A stretch of DNA of 62,126 bases. Source: Thermoplasmata archaeon. Lineage in GTDB: Archaea > Thermoplasmatota > Thermoplasmata > Lutacidiplasmatales > UBA184. Shown piece by piece: positions 7,769-15,846 of the stretch (positions within the stretch are counted from its first letter, which is position 1; each line of letters begins with the position of its first letter). The translations under genes and the position numbers were made by a program. Under the pieces are notes generated by a model. The model searched no databases. It had not been told where the DNA came from and worked only from the letters and a program-made list of their open reading frames with translations. The stretch is from NCBI GenBank assembly GCA_030040865.1, contig JASHSX010000087.1, forward strand, positions 1-62,126, read 5' to 3'.

Positions 7769-9664
7769 ATGGCGAAGATCATCGGAATCGACCTAGGAAC
7801 GAGCAATTCGGCGGCCGCGGTCCTGGAGGGCGGGCGCCCCGTCATCATCCCGAGCGCCGAGGGAACCACGGTCGGCGGCGGGAAGGCGTTCCCGTCGTAC
7901 GTCGCGTTCTCGAAGGACGGACAGCTGATCGTCGGCGAGCCGGCACGTCGCCAGGCGATCTCGAACCCCGAGGGGACCGTCACCGCGTTCAAGCGCAAGA
8001 TGGGTACCGACTACCACTACACGATCCACGGCAAGCAGTACACCCCGCAGCAGCTCTCCGCGTTCCTGCTCCAGAAGATCAAGCGCGACGCGGAGTCGTT
8101 CCTCGGCGAGAAGGTCGAGAAGGCCGTCATCACCGTCCCGGCGTACTTCAACGACAACCAGCGCCAGGCGACGAAGGACGCGGGCGCGATCGCGGGGCTC
8201 GAGGTCGTCCGGATCATCAACGAGCCGACGGCCGCGTCGCTCGCCTACGGCCTCGACAAGACCGGGAAGAACCAGAAGATCCTCGTCTTCGACCTGGGGG
8301 GCGGCACGCTCGACGTCACCGTGATGGAGTTCGGCGAGGGCGTCTTCGAGGTGCTCTCCACGAGCGGCGACACCCAGCTCGGCGGCACGGACATGGACAA
8401 CTCCGTCACCGAGTGGATCGCCGCGGAGTTCCAGAAGGAGTCCGGCGTCGACATCCGCAAGGACAAGATGGCGATGCAGCGGGTCCGCGACGCGGCGGAG
8501 AAGGCGAAGATCGAGCTCTCCTCCACCCTGGAGACCCAGATCAACCTCCCGTTCCTGACCGCCACCAGCGACGGGCCGAAGCACCTCGCGCTCCCGCTCT
8601 CCCGCGCGAAGCTGGAGGAGCTCGTCCGCCCGATCGTCGACCGCTGCAAGGCGCCGGTCGATCAGGCGATCTCCGACGCCAAGCTGTCGCGCGACCAGAT
8701 CTCGCGCATCGTCCTGGTCGGAGGTCCGACGCGGATGCCGGTCGTCCAGAAGTTCCTCGAGGGAGCGATCGGCCGCCCGATCGAACGCGGCGTCGACCCG
8801 ATGGAATGCGTGGCCGCCGGCGCCGCGATCCAGGGCGGCGTGCTCGCGGGCGAGGTGAAGGACGTCCTCCTCCTCGACGTGACGCCCCTCTCGCTCGGCG
8901 TCGAGACGATGGGCGGTGTGTTCACGCACCTGATCGAGCGCAACACGACGATCCCGACGCGCAAGAGCCAGATCTTCACCACGGCCGCCGACAACCAGTC
9001 GACGGTCGAGATCAAGGTCTTTCAGGGCGAACGACCGATGGCCGACGACAACGTCGCGCTCGGGAGCTTCCTCTTGACGGGCATCCCGCCGGCCCCGCGG
9101 GGACTTCCGCAGGTCGAGGTCGGCTTCGACATCGATGCGAACGGGATCCTGAACGTCTCCGCGAAGGACCTCGCCTCGGGCCGCAAGCAGGGGATCACGA
9201 TCGCCGCCTCGAACAAGCTCTCGAAGGACGAGGTCGCGAAGATGGTGAAGCAGGCCGAGGAGTTCGCCGACAAGGACCGGGAGCGCGCCGCGCTCGTCAC
9301 GGCGAAGAACCAGGCCGAGTCGCTCGCCTACGAGGCCGAGCGGCTGCTCGCCGACTCGAAGGAGAAGATCGAGACGACCGACGCGGACCGCCTCAAGGAG
9401 CAGGTGGCGACGGTGCGCGGGGTCCTCGAACGCAAGGACGCGACCCTGCCCCAGGTGAAGGCGGCGGCCGACGACCTCACGACGGCGCTCCACGCGATCG
9501 CACAGAAGCTCTACCAGTCGCAGGCTCCCCCGCCGTCCGGCGCCGCGACCGCCGAGTCCCCGCCCGAGGAGTCCGGGCCGAGCACGGGCCCGGCCTCGGG
9601 GGCCGTGGACGCCGACTTCAAGGTCGTCGACGAAAGCTCGGACGCGACGAAGGACCAGCCGTAG
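7769..9664 (+). CDS. dnaK: Hsp70 chaperone DnaK
   Basis: The 631-residue protein is a full-length Hsp70. The nucleotide-binding domain (about 1-365) shows IIGIDLGTSNSAAAV, ITVPAYFNDNQRQATKDAG, VFDLGGGTLDVTVMEFGEG and IVLVGGPTRMPVVQ. The interdomain linker VLLLDVTPLSLG (about 370) precedes the substrate-binding domain with IPTRKSQIFTTAADNQ. A helical lid and a polar Pro/Ser-rich tail end the protein. It folds and disaggregates proteins by ATP cycling in the cytosol and normally needs DnaJ and GrpE. Neither is adjacent, which is unusual because archaeal hsp70 loci often carry grpE-dnaK-dnaJ. Start at ATG 7769 after GAGGGGAG. Archaeal DnaK is generally held to be of bacterial origin. Confidence 0.98.
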   Translation: MAKIIGIDLGTSNSAAAVLEGGRPVIIPSAEGTTVGGGKAFPSYVAFSKDGQLIVGEPARRQAISNPEGTVTAFKRKMGTDYHYTIHGKQYTPQQLSAFLLQKIKRDAESFLGEKVEKAVITVPAYFNDNQRQATKDAGAIAGLEVVRIINEPTAASLAYGLDKTGKNQKILVFDLGGGTLDVTVMEFGEGVFEVLSTSGDTQLGGTDMDNSVTEWIAAEFQKESGVDIRKDKMAMQRVRDAAEKAKIELSSTLETQINLPFLTATSDGPKHLALPLSRAKLEELVRPIVDRCKAPVDQAISDAKLSRDQISRIVLVGGPTRMPVVQKFLEGAIGRPIERGVDPMECVAAGAAIQGGVLAGEVKDVLLLDVTPLSLGVETMGGVFTHLIERNTTIPTRKSQIFTTAADNQSTVEIKVFQGERPMADDNVALGSFLLTGIPPAPRGLPQVEVGFDIDANGILNVSAKDLASGRKQGITIAASNKLSKDEVAKMVKQAEEFADKDRERAALVTAKNQAESLAYEAERLLADSKEKIETTDADRLKEQVATVRGVLERKDATLPQVKAAADDLTTALHAIAQKLYQSQAPPPSGAATAESPPEESGPSTGPASGAVDADFKVVDESSDATKDQP

Positions 9665-9682
9665 GTCGCTGCTCGCGCCGCC

Positions 9683-10813
9683 CTACGGCCGGAGCACCGG
9701 CCGCGGCCAGCGCAGACCGGCCGCCGGCCCGGTGTATTCGATCTCCGGCCGGATGAGGCGGTTGTCCGTCGCCTGTTCGAGCGCGTGGGCCGCCCAACCC
9801 GCCGTGCGGGCGACCGCGAAGGTCGGGGTAAAGAGCGTCCGCGGGAGCCCGACGGCTTCGAGGACGACGGCGCTGTAGAACTCGACGTTCGTGAACAGAC
9901 GAGCACCGGGCTTGGCCGCCCGCAGCGCGGCCAAGGCGACCCGCTCTACCTCCTCCGCGAGCCTGAGGCGCTGGGGGTCCGCGACCCCCCGCGCGATGCG
10001 ATGCAGCAGCAGCCCGCGGGGGTCGTCGGTCTTGTAGACCCGGTGGCCGAATCCGTAGAGCACCTGCTTCTCGGCGAGGCGCGCCGCGATCCACTCCTCG
10101 GCCCGATCCGGCGTCCCGATCGCGTCGAGCATGTCGGCGACCCGGCTCGGAGCGCCGCCGTGGACCGGGCCCTTGAGGGTCCCGAACGCCGCGGTCGCCG
10201 CGCTCACGAGGTCGGACTGCGTCGAGATCGCGACCCGGAGGGCAAACGTCGATGCGTTCATTCCGTGGTCCGCGAGGAGGTCGAGGTACCCTTCGAGCGC
10301 CGCGATCTTCTCGGGGGCGGGAAGCTCCCCGGTAAGGCTCCACAGGAAGTGGGCCGCGTGCGACAGCTCGGAACGGAGGGGCACGGGGTCGAGACCGCGG
10401 GCACGCCGCACGAACCGGGCGAGGGCCAGCGGGGTACGAGCGATGAGCCGGAACCCGTCGTCCCGGGAGGGCGGATAGCCGAACGAACCGTCGCCGATCG
10501 CCGAGAGGATCGTTCGCAGCGCTTCCATCGGGGCAAGGTCCCGGGGGAGCGCGTCGATGGTCCGGCCGAGCGCCTCCGGGACCGTCCGGTGCGCTCCGAG
10601 CCGGCGGACCACCTCGGGAGACGGGTCCCGGTCCGGGGGCGTCCCTTCGAGGAGGAGGTGCACCATCGACTCGTACGGAAGGCCCGGCACGAGCTCCCGG
10701 ATGCCGTAGCCGCGATAGACGAGCTCGCCCGTCTCCCCGCCGACGTAGGTGATGGCGGACGTGCCGACGATCGCGTCGTCGAGGCCCTTCGCGACGCGGA
10801 CCGCCGGCGGCAT
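9683..10813 (-). CDS. Citrate synthase (CitA-like subfamily)
   Basis: A 376-residue type II citrate synthase/2-methylcitrate synthase family protein that condenses acetyl-CoA with oxaloacetate (or propionyl-CoA in relatives). Visible landmarks: ITYVGGETGELVYRGY at the N-terminus, DHGMNASTF with His183, GPVHGGAPSRV with His218, YGFGHRVYK with His257, and NVEFYS with Glu311. By spacing these correspond to H187, H222, H262 and D317 of the Thermoplasma enzyme, so the catalytic Asp is replaced by Glu and HGGANE by HGGAPS. Both changes may mark the CitA-like subfamily, recalled and not checked. The frame is open upstream, but the family start is the ATG at 10813. It is convergent with dnaK and divergent from the Sm-like gene. 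Confidence 0.92.
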   Translation of the reverse strand: MPPAVRVAKGLDDAIVGTSAITYVGGETGELVYRGYGIRELVPGLPYESMVHLLLEGTPPDRDPSPEVVRRLGAHRTVPEALGRTIDALPRDLAPMEALRTILSAIGDGSFGYPPSRDDGFRLIARTPLALARFVRRARGLDPVPLRSELSHAAHFLWSLTGELPAPEKIAALEGYLDLLADHGMNASTFALRVAISTQSDLVSAATAAFGTLKGPVHGGAPSRVADMLDAIGTPDRAEEWIAARLAEKQVLYGFGHRVYKTDDPRGLLLHRIARGVADPQRLRLAEEVERVALAALRAAKPGARLFTNVEFYSAVVLEAVGLPRTLFTPTFAVARTAGWAAHALEQATDNRLIRPEIEYTGPAAGLRWPRPVLRP

Positions 10814-10897
10814 GCCGGGCCGATGCCCGGCCGCGGGGATATCGTCAGCGCCTTCCGTCGGGAAAAAGGCTAAGGACCGTCGGTCGGTCGCGCGCCC

Positions 10898-11140
10898 GTG
10901 GCCGACCTGCCGGCGCACCTCCTCGACAAGGTCCTCCAGCAGCGCGTGACGTTGCTCCTCAAGGACGCCCGCCAGCTGAGCGGGAAGCTCCTCGGGGTCG
11001 ACGAGCATCTCAACCTCGTGCTGGACGACGCCGACGAGGCGACCGCCGAGCGCACCCGCCACCTGGGGAGGGTCGTGCTGCGCGGATCGAGCGTCGTCAC
11101 CCTCCACGCCCCTTCCGGGAGCGGAGGGAAGACCTCGTAA
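10898..11140 (+). CDS. Sm-like archaeal RNA-binding protein (LSm)
   Basis: An 80-residue protein with both Sm motifs: Sm1 (LLDKVLQQRVTLLLKDARQLSGKLLGVDEHLNLVL) spans about residues 8-42, and Sm2 (LGRVVLRGSSVVTL) about 56-69. LSm proteins form hexa- or heptameric rings that bind U-rich RNA and take part in tRNA processing and RNA turnover. The GTG at 10898 gives the exact family start. It is followed two bases later by the riboflavin kinase gene, so it heads an operon of RNA and cofactor functions. The Sm2 motif has RG as expected for the RNA-binding site. Confidence 0.93.
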   Translation: MADLPAHLLDKVLQQRVTLLLKDARQLSGKLLGVDEHLNLVLDDADEATAERTRHLGRVVLRGSSVVTLHAPSGSGGKTS

Positions 11141-11142
11141 CC

Positions 11143-11844
11143 GTGCCCGCCCGCCGGACCGCCGCCGACCCGGGGCGCCCCCGGACTAAGGGCGAGGCGC
11201 TCGCCGTGCTGAAGCTGCTCGCCGGACTCGGCGCCGGTCACAGCGAGGTGGTGCTGAGCTCGCGCGAGGTCGGCGAGCGGATCGGCATGAGTCAGCAGGC
11301 GGCCGACCGCTACCTCGTGGCCCTCGAGAAGCGCGGGCTGCTCGCCCGATCGCTCGCGCAGCGACGCCAGCGACTCGCGCTCACTCCCGCGGCCCTCGCG
11401 CTCCTGCGCGCCGAGTACCATAGCTACCGTCGCATCTTCGAGGGACCGGCGAACGTCTCCTTCTCGGGGGCGGTCGCGTCGGGGCTCGGCGAGGGTCGGT
11501 ACTACCTGAGCCAGCCCGGCTACGTCGTCCAGTTCACCGAGCGGCTCGGCTACTCGCCGTACCCGGGCACCCTCAACGTCCGGCTGTCGGGGGCGGCGCT
11601 CCGGAAGGTGTCGGTCGTCTCGGACTGGTCGGGCGTGCGGATCGACGGCTTCCAGGCGAGCGGGCGGACCTTCGGCGGGGCGACCTGCTTCGGCGGGCGG
11701 ATGAACGGACGGGCCTGCCACCTCATCCGGCCCGATCGGTCCCACTACCAGGACGTCGTCGAGTTCATCGCTCCGGTCCGCCTGAGGGACGCGCTCGCGC
11801 TCTCGGACGGCGACCGCGTCGAGATCGTGGTCGAGGAGTCATGA
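11143..11844 (+). CDS. ribK: CTP-dependent riboflavin kinase with N-terminal winged helix
   Basis: The 233-residue protein has a winged-helix DNA-binding domain (about 15-95: AVLKLLAGL, SSREVGERIGMSQQAADRYLVALEKRGLL) followed by the archaeal RibK domain (about 100-232), seen in NVSFSGAVASGLGEGRYYLS, YSPYPGTLNVRL, ATCFGGRMNG and DRSHYQDVVEFIAP. RibK transfers phosphate from CTP to riboflavin to make FMN. The fused architecture is known in Euryarchaeota, where the N-domain can regulate riboflavin genes (RbkR); the winged helix suggests the same here. GTG start two bases after the Sm-like stop; its TGA overlaps the RaSEA ATG. Confidence 0.95.
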   Translation: MPARRTAADPGRPRTKGEALAVLKLLAGLGAGHSEVVLSSREVGERIGMSQQAADRYLVALEKRGLLARSLAQRRQRLALTPAALALLRAEYHSYRRIFEGPANVSFSGAVASGLGEGRYYLSQPGYVVQFTERLGYSPYPGTLNVRLSGAALRKVSVVSDWSGVRIDGFQASGRTFGGATCFGGRMNGRACHLIRPDRSHYQDVVEFIAPVRLRDALALSDGDRVEIVVEES

Positions 11845-12863
11845 CGCCGGGATCGATCGCGCGGTCGGTGGCGCACGACCGCCGGCCCCCGCCGGCGCCG
11901 ACGGAGTCGGCGCGTCGCTACGTGAACCAGTGGGTCGAGCCGGAGGCGATCGGTTCCGATCGCGTGCCCGCGTTCGTGCTCATTCTGAGGACGCGCGGGT
12001 GCTACTGGGCGGACGCCAAAGGATGTTCCATGTGCGGGTACGCGAAGGACACCCTGGGGCGGTCCGCGACGCCCGCCGAGCTGGCCGAGCAGCTGGACCG
12101 GGCGCTCGCGCGCTACCACGAGGAGCCGTACGTGAAGGTCTACACGTCGGGGAGCTTCCTCGACGACCGCGAGGTCGATCCGGAGAGCCGGAAGGCCCTG
12201 GTCGAGTCGTTCTCGGGCCGCGCCCGCCGCCTCCTGTTCGAGACCCTCCCCGAGTTCGCGACCGCGGAGGCGCTCACGCCGCTCAAAGAAACGTTCGAGG
12301 GGGAGATCGAGGTCGCCCTGGGTCTCGAGTCCACGGACCCCCTCGTGCTGTCCCGGTACATCCACAAGAACGCCCCTCCCACCGAATACCTCCACGCCGG
12401 CGACCGAGTCCGAGCGCTCGGACTGCGCGCGAAGGCGTACCTGCTGCTGAAGCCGCCGTATCTCTCCGAAGGCGAGGCGATCGACGACGTCCGACGGTCG
12501 GTCGCCGAGGCGAGCTCGCGGTTCGATGCGCTCTCGATCAACCCCGTCCACATCCAGAACGGCACGGTGGTCGAGTGGCTGTTCCGGCGCGGTCGCTACC
12601 GGCCTCCGTGGCTGTGGTCGCTGGTCGCCGCCCTCAGGGACGGAGCGTCCCATCGGGCGGCGGCCCGGCTCGTCTCCTTCCCGACCGCGGGGGGGCTGGC
12701 CCGCGGACCCCACAATTGCGGTCGGTGCGACGCGACGGTGCTCGGGGCCATCGAGGAGGCCTCCCTTTCCCAGGAGTTCGGTCCGCTCGGGGATCTCGAT
12801 TGCGCATGCCGCGCCCGCTGGGAGGCCACCCTCGATTTCGAGCCGCTGGGGGTCGAGGCATGA
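11841..12863 (+). CDS. raSEA: Archaeosine biosynthesis radical SAM enzyme RaSEA
   Basis: The 340-residue protein has the radical-SAM cluster motif in the RaSEA form, RGCYWADAKGCSMCGY, Cys-x7-Cys-x2-Cys, at about residues 50-63. Other marks are VYTSGSFLDDREV, FETLPEFAT, ALGLESTDPLVLSRYIHKN and SINPVHIQNGTVVEWL. A C-terminal set of Cys (HNCGRC, DCAC) is typical. RaSEA acts with ArcS to turn the lysine adduct of preQ0 at tRNA position 15 into archaeosine. ArcS is not in the window. The ATG overlaps the riboflavin kinase stop and its own stop overlaps the NAD synthetase start, so all are translationally coupled. Confidence 0.93.
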   Translation: MTPGSIARSVAHDRRPPPAPTESARRYVNQWVEPEAIGSDRVPAFVLILRTRGCYWADAKGCSMCGYAKDTLGRSATPAELAEQLDRALARYHEEPYVKVYTSGSFLDDREVDPESRKALVESFSGRARRLLFETLPEFATAEALTPLKETFEGEIEVALGLESTDPLVLSRYIHKNAPPTEYLHAGDRVRALGLRAKAYLLLKPPYLSEGEAIDDVRRSVAEASSRFDALSINPVHIQNGTVVEWLFRRGRYRPPWLWSLVAALRDGASHRAAARLVSFPTAGGLARGPHNCGRCDATVLGAIEEASLSQEFGPLGDLDCACRARWEATLDFEPLGVEA

Positions 12864-13669
12864 ACCCGCTCTCGCCGCGGCTCCCGTCGCACGCGCGCGA
12901 GACGATCCACCAGTTCCTGAGGGCGCACGCCCTCGCGGACCCGGCCCGGGGCGTCGTCGTCGGGCTCTCCGGCGGGATCGACAGCGCGCTCGCGGCCCGG
13001 CTCGCTCGGGACGCCCTCGGCGGCGACCGGGTGCTGGGGGTGCTCCTCCCCGACGCGGGGTACCCGCCGTCGCTGCTCCGGGAGACCGAGGAGTACGCGA
13101 CGTCCCTCGGGATCGCGCACCGTACGATCCCGATCGACGCCGCGGAGGCGGCCGTCCGCTCGCTCGTCCCCGAGCTCTCCGATCGCGTCGACCTCGGGAA
13201 CGTCAAGGCCCGCCTCCGGATGGTCGTGAGCTACGCCCTCGCCCGGCCGCGACAGTACCTCGTCGCGGGAGCGGGGAACAAGTCGGAGCTGCTCGTCGGC
13301 TACTTCACGAAGTACGGCGACGGCGGGGCCGACCTGTTGCCGCTGGGGGACCTCTACAAGACCGAGGTTCGGACCCTCGCGACGCAGCTCGAGCTTCCGT
13401 GGGGGTTCCTCGAGCGGGCGCCGACGGCCGGACTCTGGGAAGGGCAGACCGACGAGGCCGAGCTCGGGCTCCGCTACGACGAACTCGATCGGATCCTCTA
13501 CGGACTCGAGCAGTTGCTCGACCCCGAGGAGATCGCCCGACGGGGCGAGGTCCCGATCGAGAAGGTCCGGTCGGTGGAGGCGAGGATCCGGGCCACGCGG
13601 CACAAGAGGCGGATGCCGCCGATCCCGAAGCTCTCCCTGCGCACGGTCGGCCTCGACTGGCGTGAGTGA
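12860..13669 (+). CDS. nadE: NH3-dependent NAD+ synthetase
   Basis: A 269-residue NadE of the short, ammonia-dependent type: there is no N-terminal glutaminase domain. The P-loop for ATP pyrophosphatases is VVVGLSGGIDSALAARLA (residues about 33-50). Further signatures are NVKARLRMVVSYALA, VAGAGNKSELLVGYFTKYGDGGADLLPLGDLYKTEVR, and ERAPTAGLWEGQTDEAELG. It adenylates deamido-NAD and amidates it to NAD+. The frame extends upstream, but ATG 12860 is fixed by the family start and the ATGA overlap with RaSEA. Last gene of the Sm-like/ribK/RaSEA/nadE operon; a gap of 100 bases with a promoter follows. Confidence 0.96.
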   Translation: MNPLSPRLPSHARETIHQFLRAHALADPARGVVVGLSGGIDSALAARLARDALGGDRVLGVLLPDAGYPPSLLRETEEYATSLGIAHRTIPIDAAEAAVRSLVPELSDRVDLGNVKARLRMVVSYALARPRQYLVAGAGNKSELLVGYFTKYGDGGADLLPLGDLYKTEVRTLATQLELPWGFLERAPTAGLWEGQTDEAELGLRYDELDRILYGLEQLLDPEEIARRGEVPIEKVRSVEARIRATRHKRRMPPIPKLSLRTVGLDWRE

Positions 13670-13717
13670 ACGCGCCCTCGCCCCGCGGCCTCCGGGCCGA
13701 CGGTCCCCTCGCCCCAA

Positions 13718-13727
13718 CACTTTTACC
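13718..13727 (+). promoter_or_regulatory. TATA-like box before the TPD-domain gene
   Basis: CACTTTTACC is the only T-rich site in the gap and lies about 47 bases before the ATG at 13770, allowing a leader of about 20 bases. Confidence 0.45.
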
Positions 13728-13769
13728 CGCGCACGGCTCGGGAGGCCGTTGTTCTAGCGGGACTTCGTC

Positions 13770-14654
13770 ATGGACCGGGCCACCTACCAGCGTCTCTCCG
13801 ACCAGCTCGCCACCTTCGAGGACGTTCACCGCCTCGCCCACGAGGAGCACTGGGACGAGGAGCTGTTGTTCGTCATCCACACCCACCGGGTGACGCGCGA
13901 CGCGACGCGGCGGTTCTACGTCCTCAAACGTCAGATGCCGAGGCTCGCGGCGCAGTGGAAGCGCGGGCGCTCGATGCTCGACATCGCCCACGAATGGAAG
14001 TTCCCGCCGGTGCTCCTGGGCCAGCAGATGTTGGGCGAGCTCGGTCTCCCGAGGAAACGGATCTGGGGGACGTTCCTGGACCCGTCGGCCGCCCCCGATG
14101 CCCGGCTCCGCAAGGAGGTCGAGGGCCTCCTCGCCGCGGACATGATCTACTCGCCCCGGGGCATGGAGCTCCAGCGCGAGCGAGGCCGTAAGGGCGAGGA
14201 CCGGCTCGCCACCTGGCTCCAGAAGCACGGGATCGGCTACCGGACGGAGAAGGACCTGAGGGGCCGGTACGCGAAGACCCCGGACGCGCTCCTCGACGAG
14301 CCGATCATCCTCTTCGGCCAGAAGATCGCCTGGATCGAGTCGAAGGCGAACTTCGGCGACGACGTCGAGATGCGGAAGAACCTGAAGCGGCAGCTCGGAC
14401 CGTACACCGAGATGTTCGGCGAGGGAGCGGTCGTCTACTGGTACGGCTACGTCGAAGGGGCGGAGTCCCCGCCCGGCGTCCTCCTCTACGACGGCGATGC
14501 GTTCGAGGCGATCACGCCGGTCGTGCCGCCTCGCGCCGCGGGATCGTCCGCTGCGCACCACTCGCGAGATCCCGTTCGACGACCGCATCCGGCCCCGCTT
14601 CCTTCAGCCCCAGGATCAGCGCACGGCGGCAGCGGCGGCGCGCCGCCTCCTTGA
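13770..14654 (+). CDS. TPD-motif protein, archaeal CDIN1/C15orf41-like PD-(D/E)xK nuclease fold
   Basis: The 294-residue protein matches the TPD family (Pfam PF14811). The first half (1-130) is helical, with RGRSMLDIAHEWKFPPVLLGQQMLGEL resembling an HTH. Then come RGRKGEDRLATWLQKHGIGYRTEKDLR, the TPD triplet at 170-172 (AKTPDALLDEP) and WIESKANFG with Glu190 and Lys192, giving the D..ExK arrangement of Holliday-resolvase-like nucleases. The human homologue CDIN1 is linked to congenital dyserythropoietic anaemia; the archaeal role is unknown, presumably in DNA or RNA metabolism. The final 40 or so residues are low-complexity and lie antisense to the last 143 bases of hisS, so the natural domain ends near residue 252. 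Confidence 0.88.
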   Translation: MDRATYQRLSDQLATFEDVHRLAHEEHWDEELLFVIHTHRVTRDATRRFYVLKRQMPRLAAQWKRGRSMLDIAHEWKFPPVLLGQQMLGELGLPRKRIWGTFLDPSAAPDARLRKEVEGLLAADMIYSPRGMELQRERGRKGEDRLATWLQKHGIGYRTEKDLRGRYAKTPDALLDEPIILFGQKIAWIESKANFGDDVEMRKNLKRQLGPYTEMFGEGAVVYWYGYVEGAESPPGVLLYDGDAFEAITPVVPPRAAGSSAAHHSRDPVRRPHPAPLPSAPGSAHGGSGGAPPP

Positions 14655-15813
14655 GCTGCCGGGACATCGATCGCCCCAGCAGGTCCGCGTCGGCGCTCAC
14701 GCCGGCGCGCCGGAGCTCCTCGACGAGCGCGGTCGCGGCGAGCGCGTGCGTCCCGTCGACGACGACCACGTACGTGTCGAGCGGTGGCTCGCCGTCCGGC
14801 CATCGTCCGGCGCCCTTCAACAGGAGCTCGAGCGTCTGGTCGCCGATCGCGAGCCCGGCGGCCGCGGTCGCCGGACCTTCGAACAGCTCGATCAGGTGGT
14901 CGTAGCGGCCTCCGCCGAAGACCGACCGCCCGTCGCCGCCCCGGGCGTACGCCTCGAAGACGGTCGACGTGTAGTAGGCGAGACCGCGGACGACCGTGGG
15001 GTCGAAGACGATGCGGTCGGCGAGGCCCGCCCGCTCGAGGTGCTCGAACAATCCCTTGAGCCGCTCCACGCCGGTCCACGCGGTCGCGTCGAGCCCCTGG
15101 GCCCGGAGCGCCTCCGAGTAGGCGAGGAACTCCCGGGGGGCCACCCCGTGGCCCGCGTCCCGGAACAGCCGGCCGAGCGCGGCCGCGCGCTCCCGGGTGA
15201 CCCCGGCGGCCTCGAGCTCTCCCTCGAACTCGGCGGGAGGGACCTTGCGGTAGGTGTCCACGGCCCGGAAGAACCGTCCCACGTCGCGGGCGCCGAAGAC
15301 CCGGCCGATCCCCTCGGCGATCGCCCGGTCGTTGACCCGGAAGGCGTACAGTCCCTCCGCGCCGACGTCGTCCAGGATGAGCGCGGCGGTCGCGAGGAGG
15401 TCGCACTCGGCCTCGACGCCCGGGACCCCGAAGATGTCGAGGTTGAACTGGAGGAACTCGCGGGTCCGCCCGGCCTGGGGCTCCTCGTAGCGCCACGTCT
15501 TCGACACCGTGAACCACTTCACGGGGAGCGGCTCCGCCTTCCCGCGATCGGCGAAAATCCGCGCGAGGGACGGGGTGGTCTCGGGGACGAGGGCGACCGG
15601 CCGGTCGCCCTTGTCGTGGAACATCCACGCCTGGGCGGCGATCCCCTCGCCGCTCTTGCGCTGGTACAGCTCGAAGCTCTCGACGCACGGGACCTCGATC
15701 TCGACGTACCCCGCGCGGCGGGCGCCGGCCCGCATCCGGCGCAGGATCTCCGAGCGAGCCCCCGCGTCGGGAGGGAGGTAGTCGCGGAACCCGCGCAACG
15801 CCGAGGTGGGCAT
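14512..15813 (-). CDS. hisS: Histidyl-tRNA synthetase
   Basis: A 433-residue class II synthetase that charges tRNA-His. It has GFRDYLPPDAGARSEI at the N-terminus, motif 2 around KWFTVSKTWRYEEPQAGRTREFLQFNLDIFG (residues about 100-130), the histidine-specific loop GLAYYTSTVFEAY near 265, motif 3 GLAIGDQTLELLL and GGGRYDHLI. The C-terminal anticodon-binding domain begins about 340 (TYVVVVDGTHALAATALVEELRRAGV). The presence of this domain and the intact HisA loop favour HisS over the regulatory paralogue HisZ. ATG 15813 lies 28 bases after a TATA box that overlaps the end of the upstream gene. The 3' end overlaps the convergent TPD gene. Its substrate tRNA-His is encoded at 48.1 kb. Confidence 0.96.
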   Translation of the reverse strand: MPTSALRGFRDYLPPDAGARSEILRRMRAGARRAGYVEIEVPCVESFELYQRKSGEGIAAQAWMFHDKGDRPVALVPETTPSLARIFADRGKAEPLPVKWFTVSKTWRYEEPQAGRTREFLQFNLDIFGVPGVEAECDLLATAALILDDVGAEGLYAFRVNDRAIAEGIGRVFGARDVGRFFRAVDTYRKVPPAEFEGELEAAGVTRERAAALGRLFRDAGHGVAPREFLAYSEALRAQGLDATAWTGVERLKGLFEHLERAGLADRIVFDPTVVRGLAYYTSTVFEAYARGGDGRSVFGGGRYDHLIELFEGPATAAAGLAIGDQTLELLLKGAGRWPDGEPPLDTYVVVVDGTHALAATALVEELRRAGVSADADLLGRSMSRQLKEAARRRCRRALILGLKEAGPDAVVERDLASGAQRTIPRREAARPA

Positions 15814-15835
15814 GGGCCGGCGGGACCCCGGGACG

Positions 15836-15846
15836 CCTTTTTACCT
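15836..15846 (-). promoter_or_regulatory. TATA box of hisS
   Basis: AGGTAAAAAGG on the minus strand, 28 bases before the hisS ATG and overlapping the stop codon of the upstream zinc-ribbon gene. It suggests hisS has its own leaderless promoter within the run of minus-strand genes. Confidence 0.6.

Noticed and set aside
7793..9493. Long open frame on the strand opposite dnaK
   Set aside because: It mirrors the high-GC codon bias of dnaK and has an Arg/Asp/Leu-repeat composition with no family motif.
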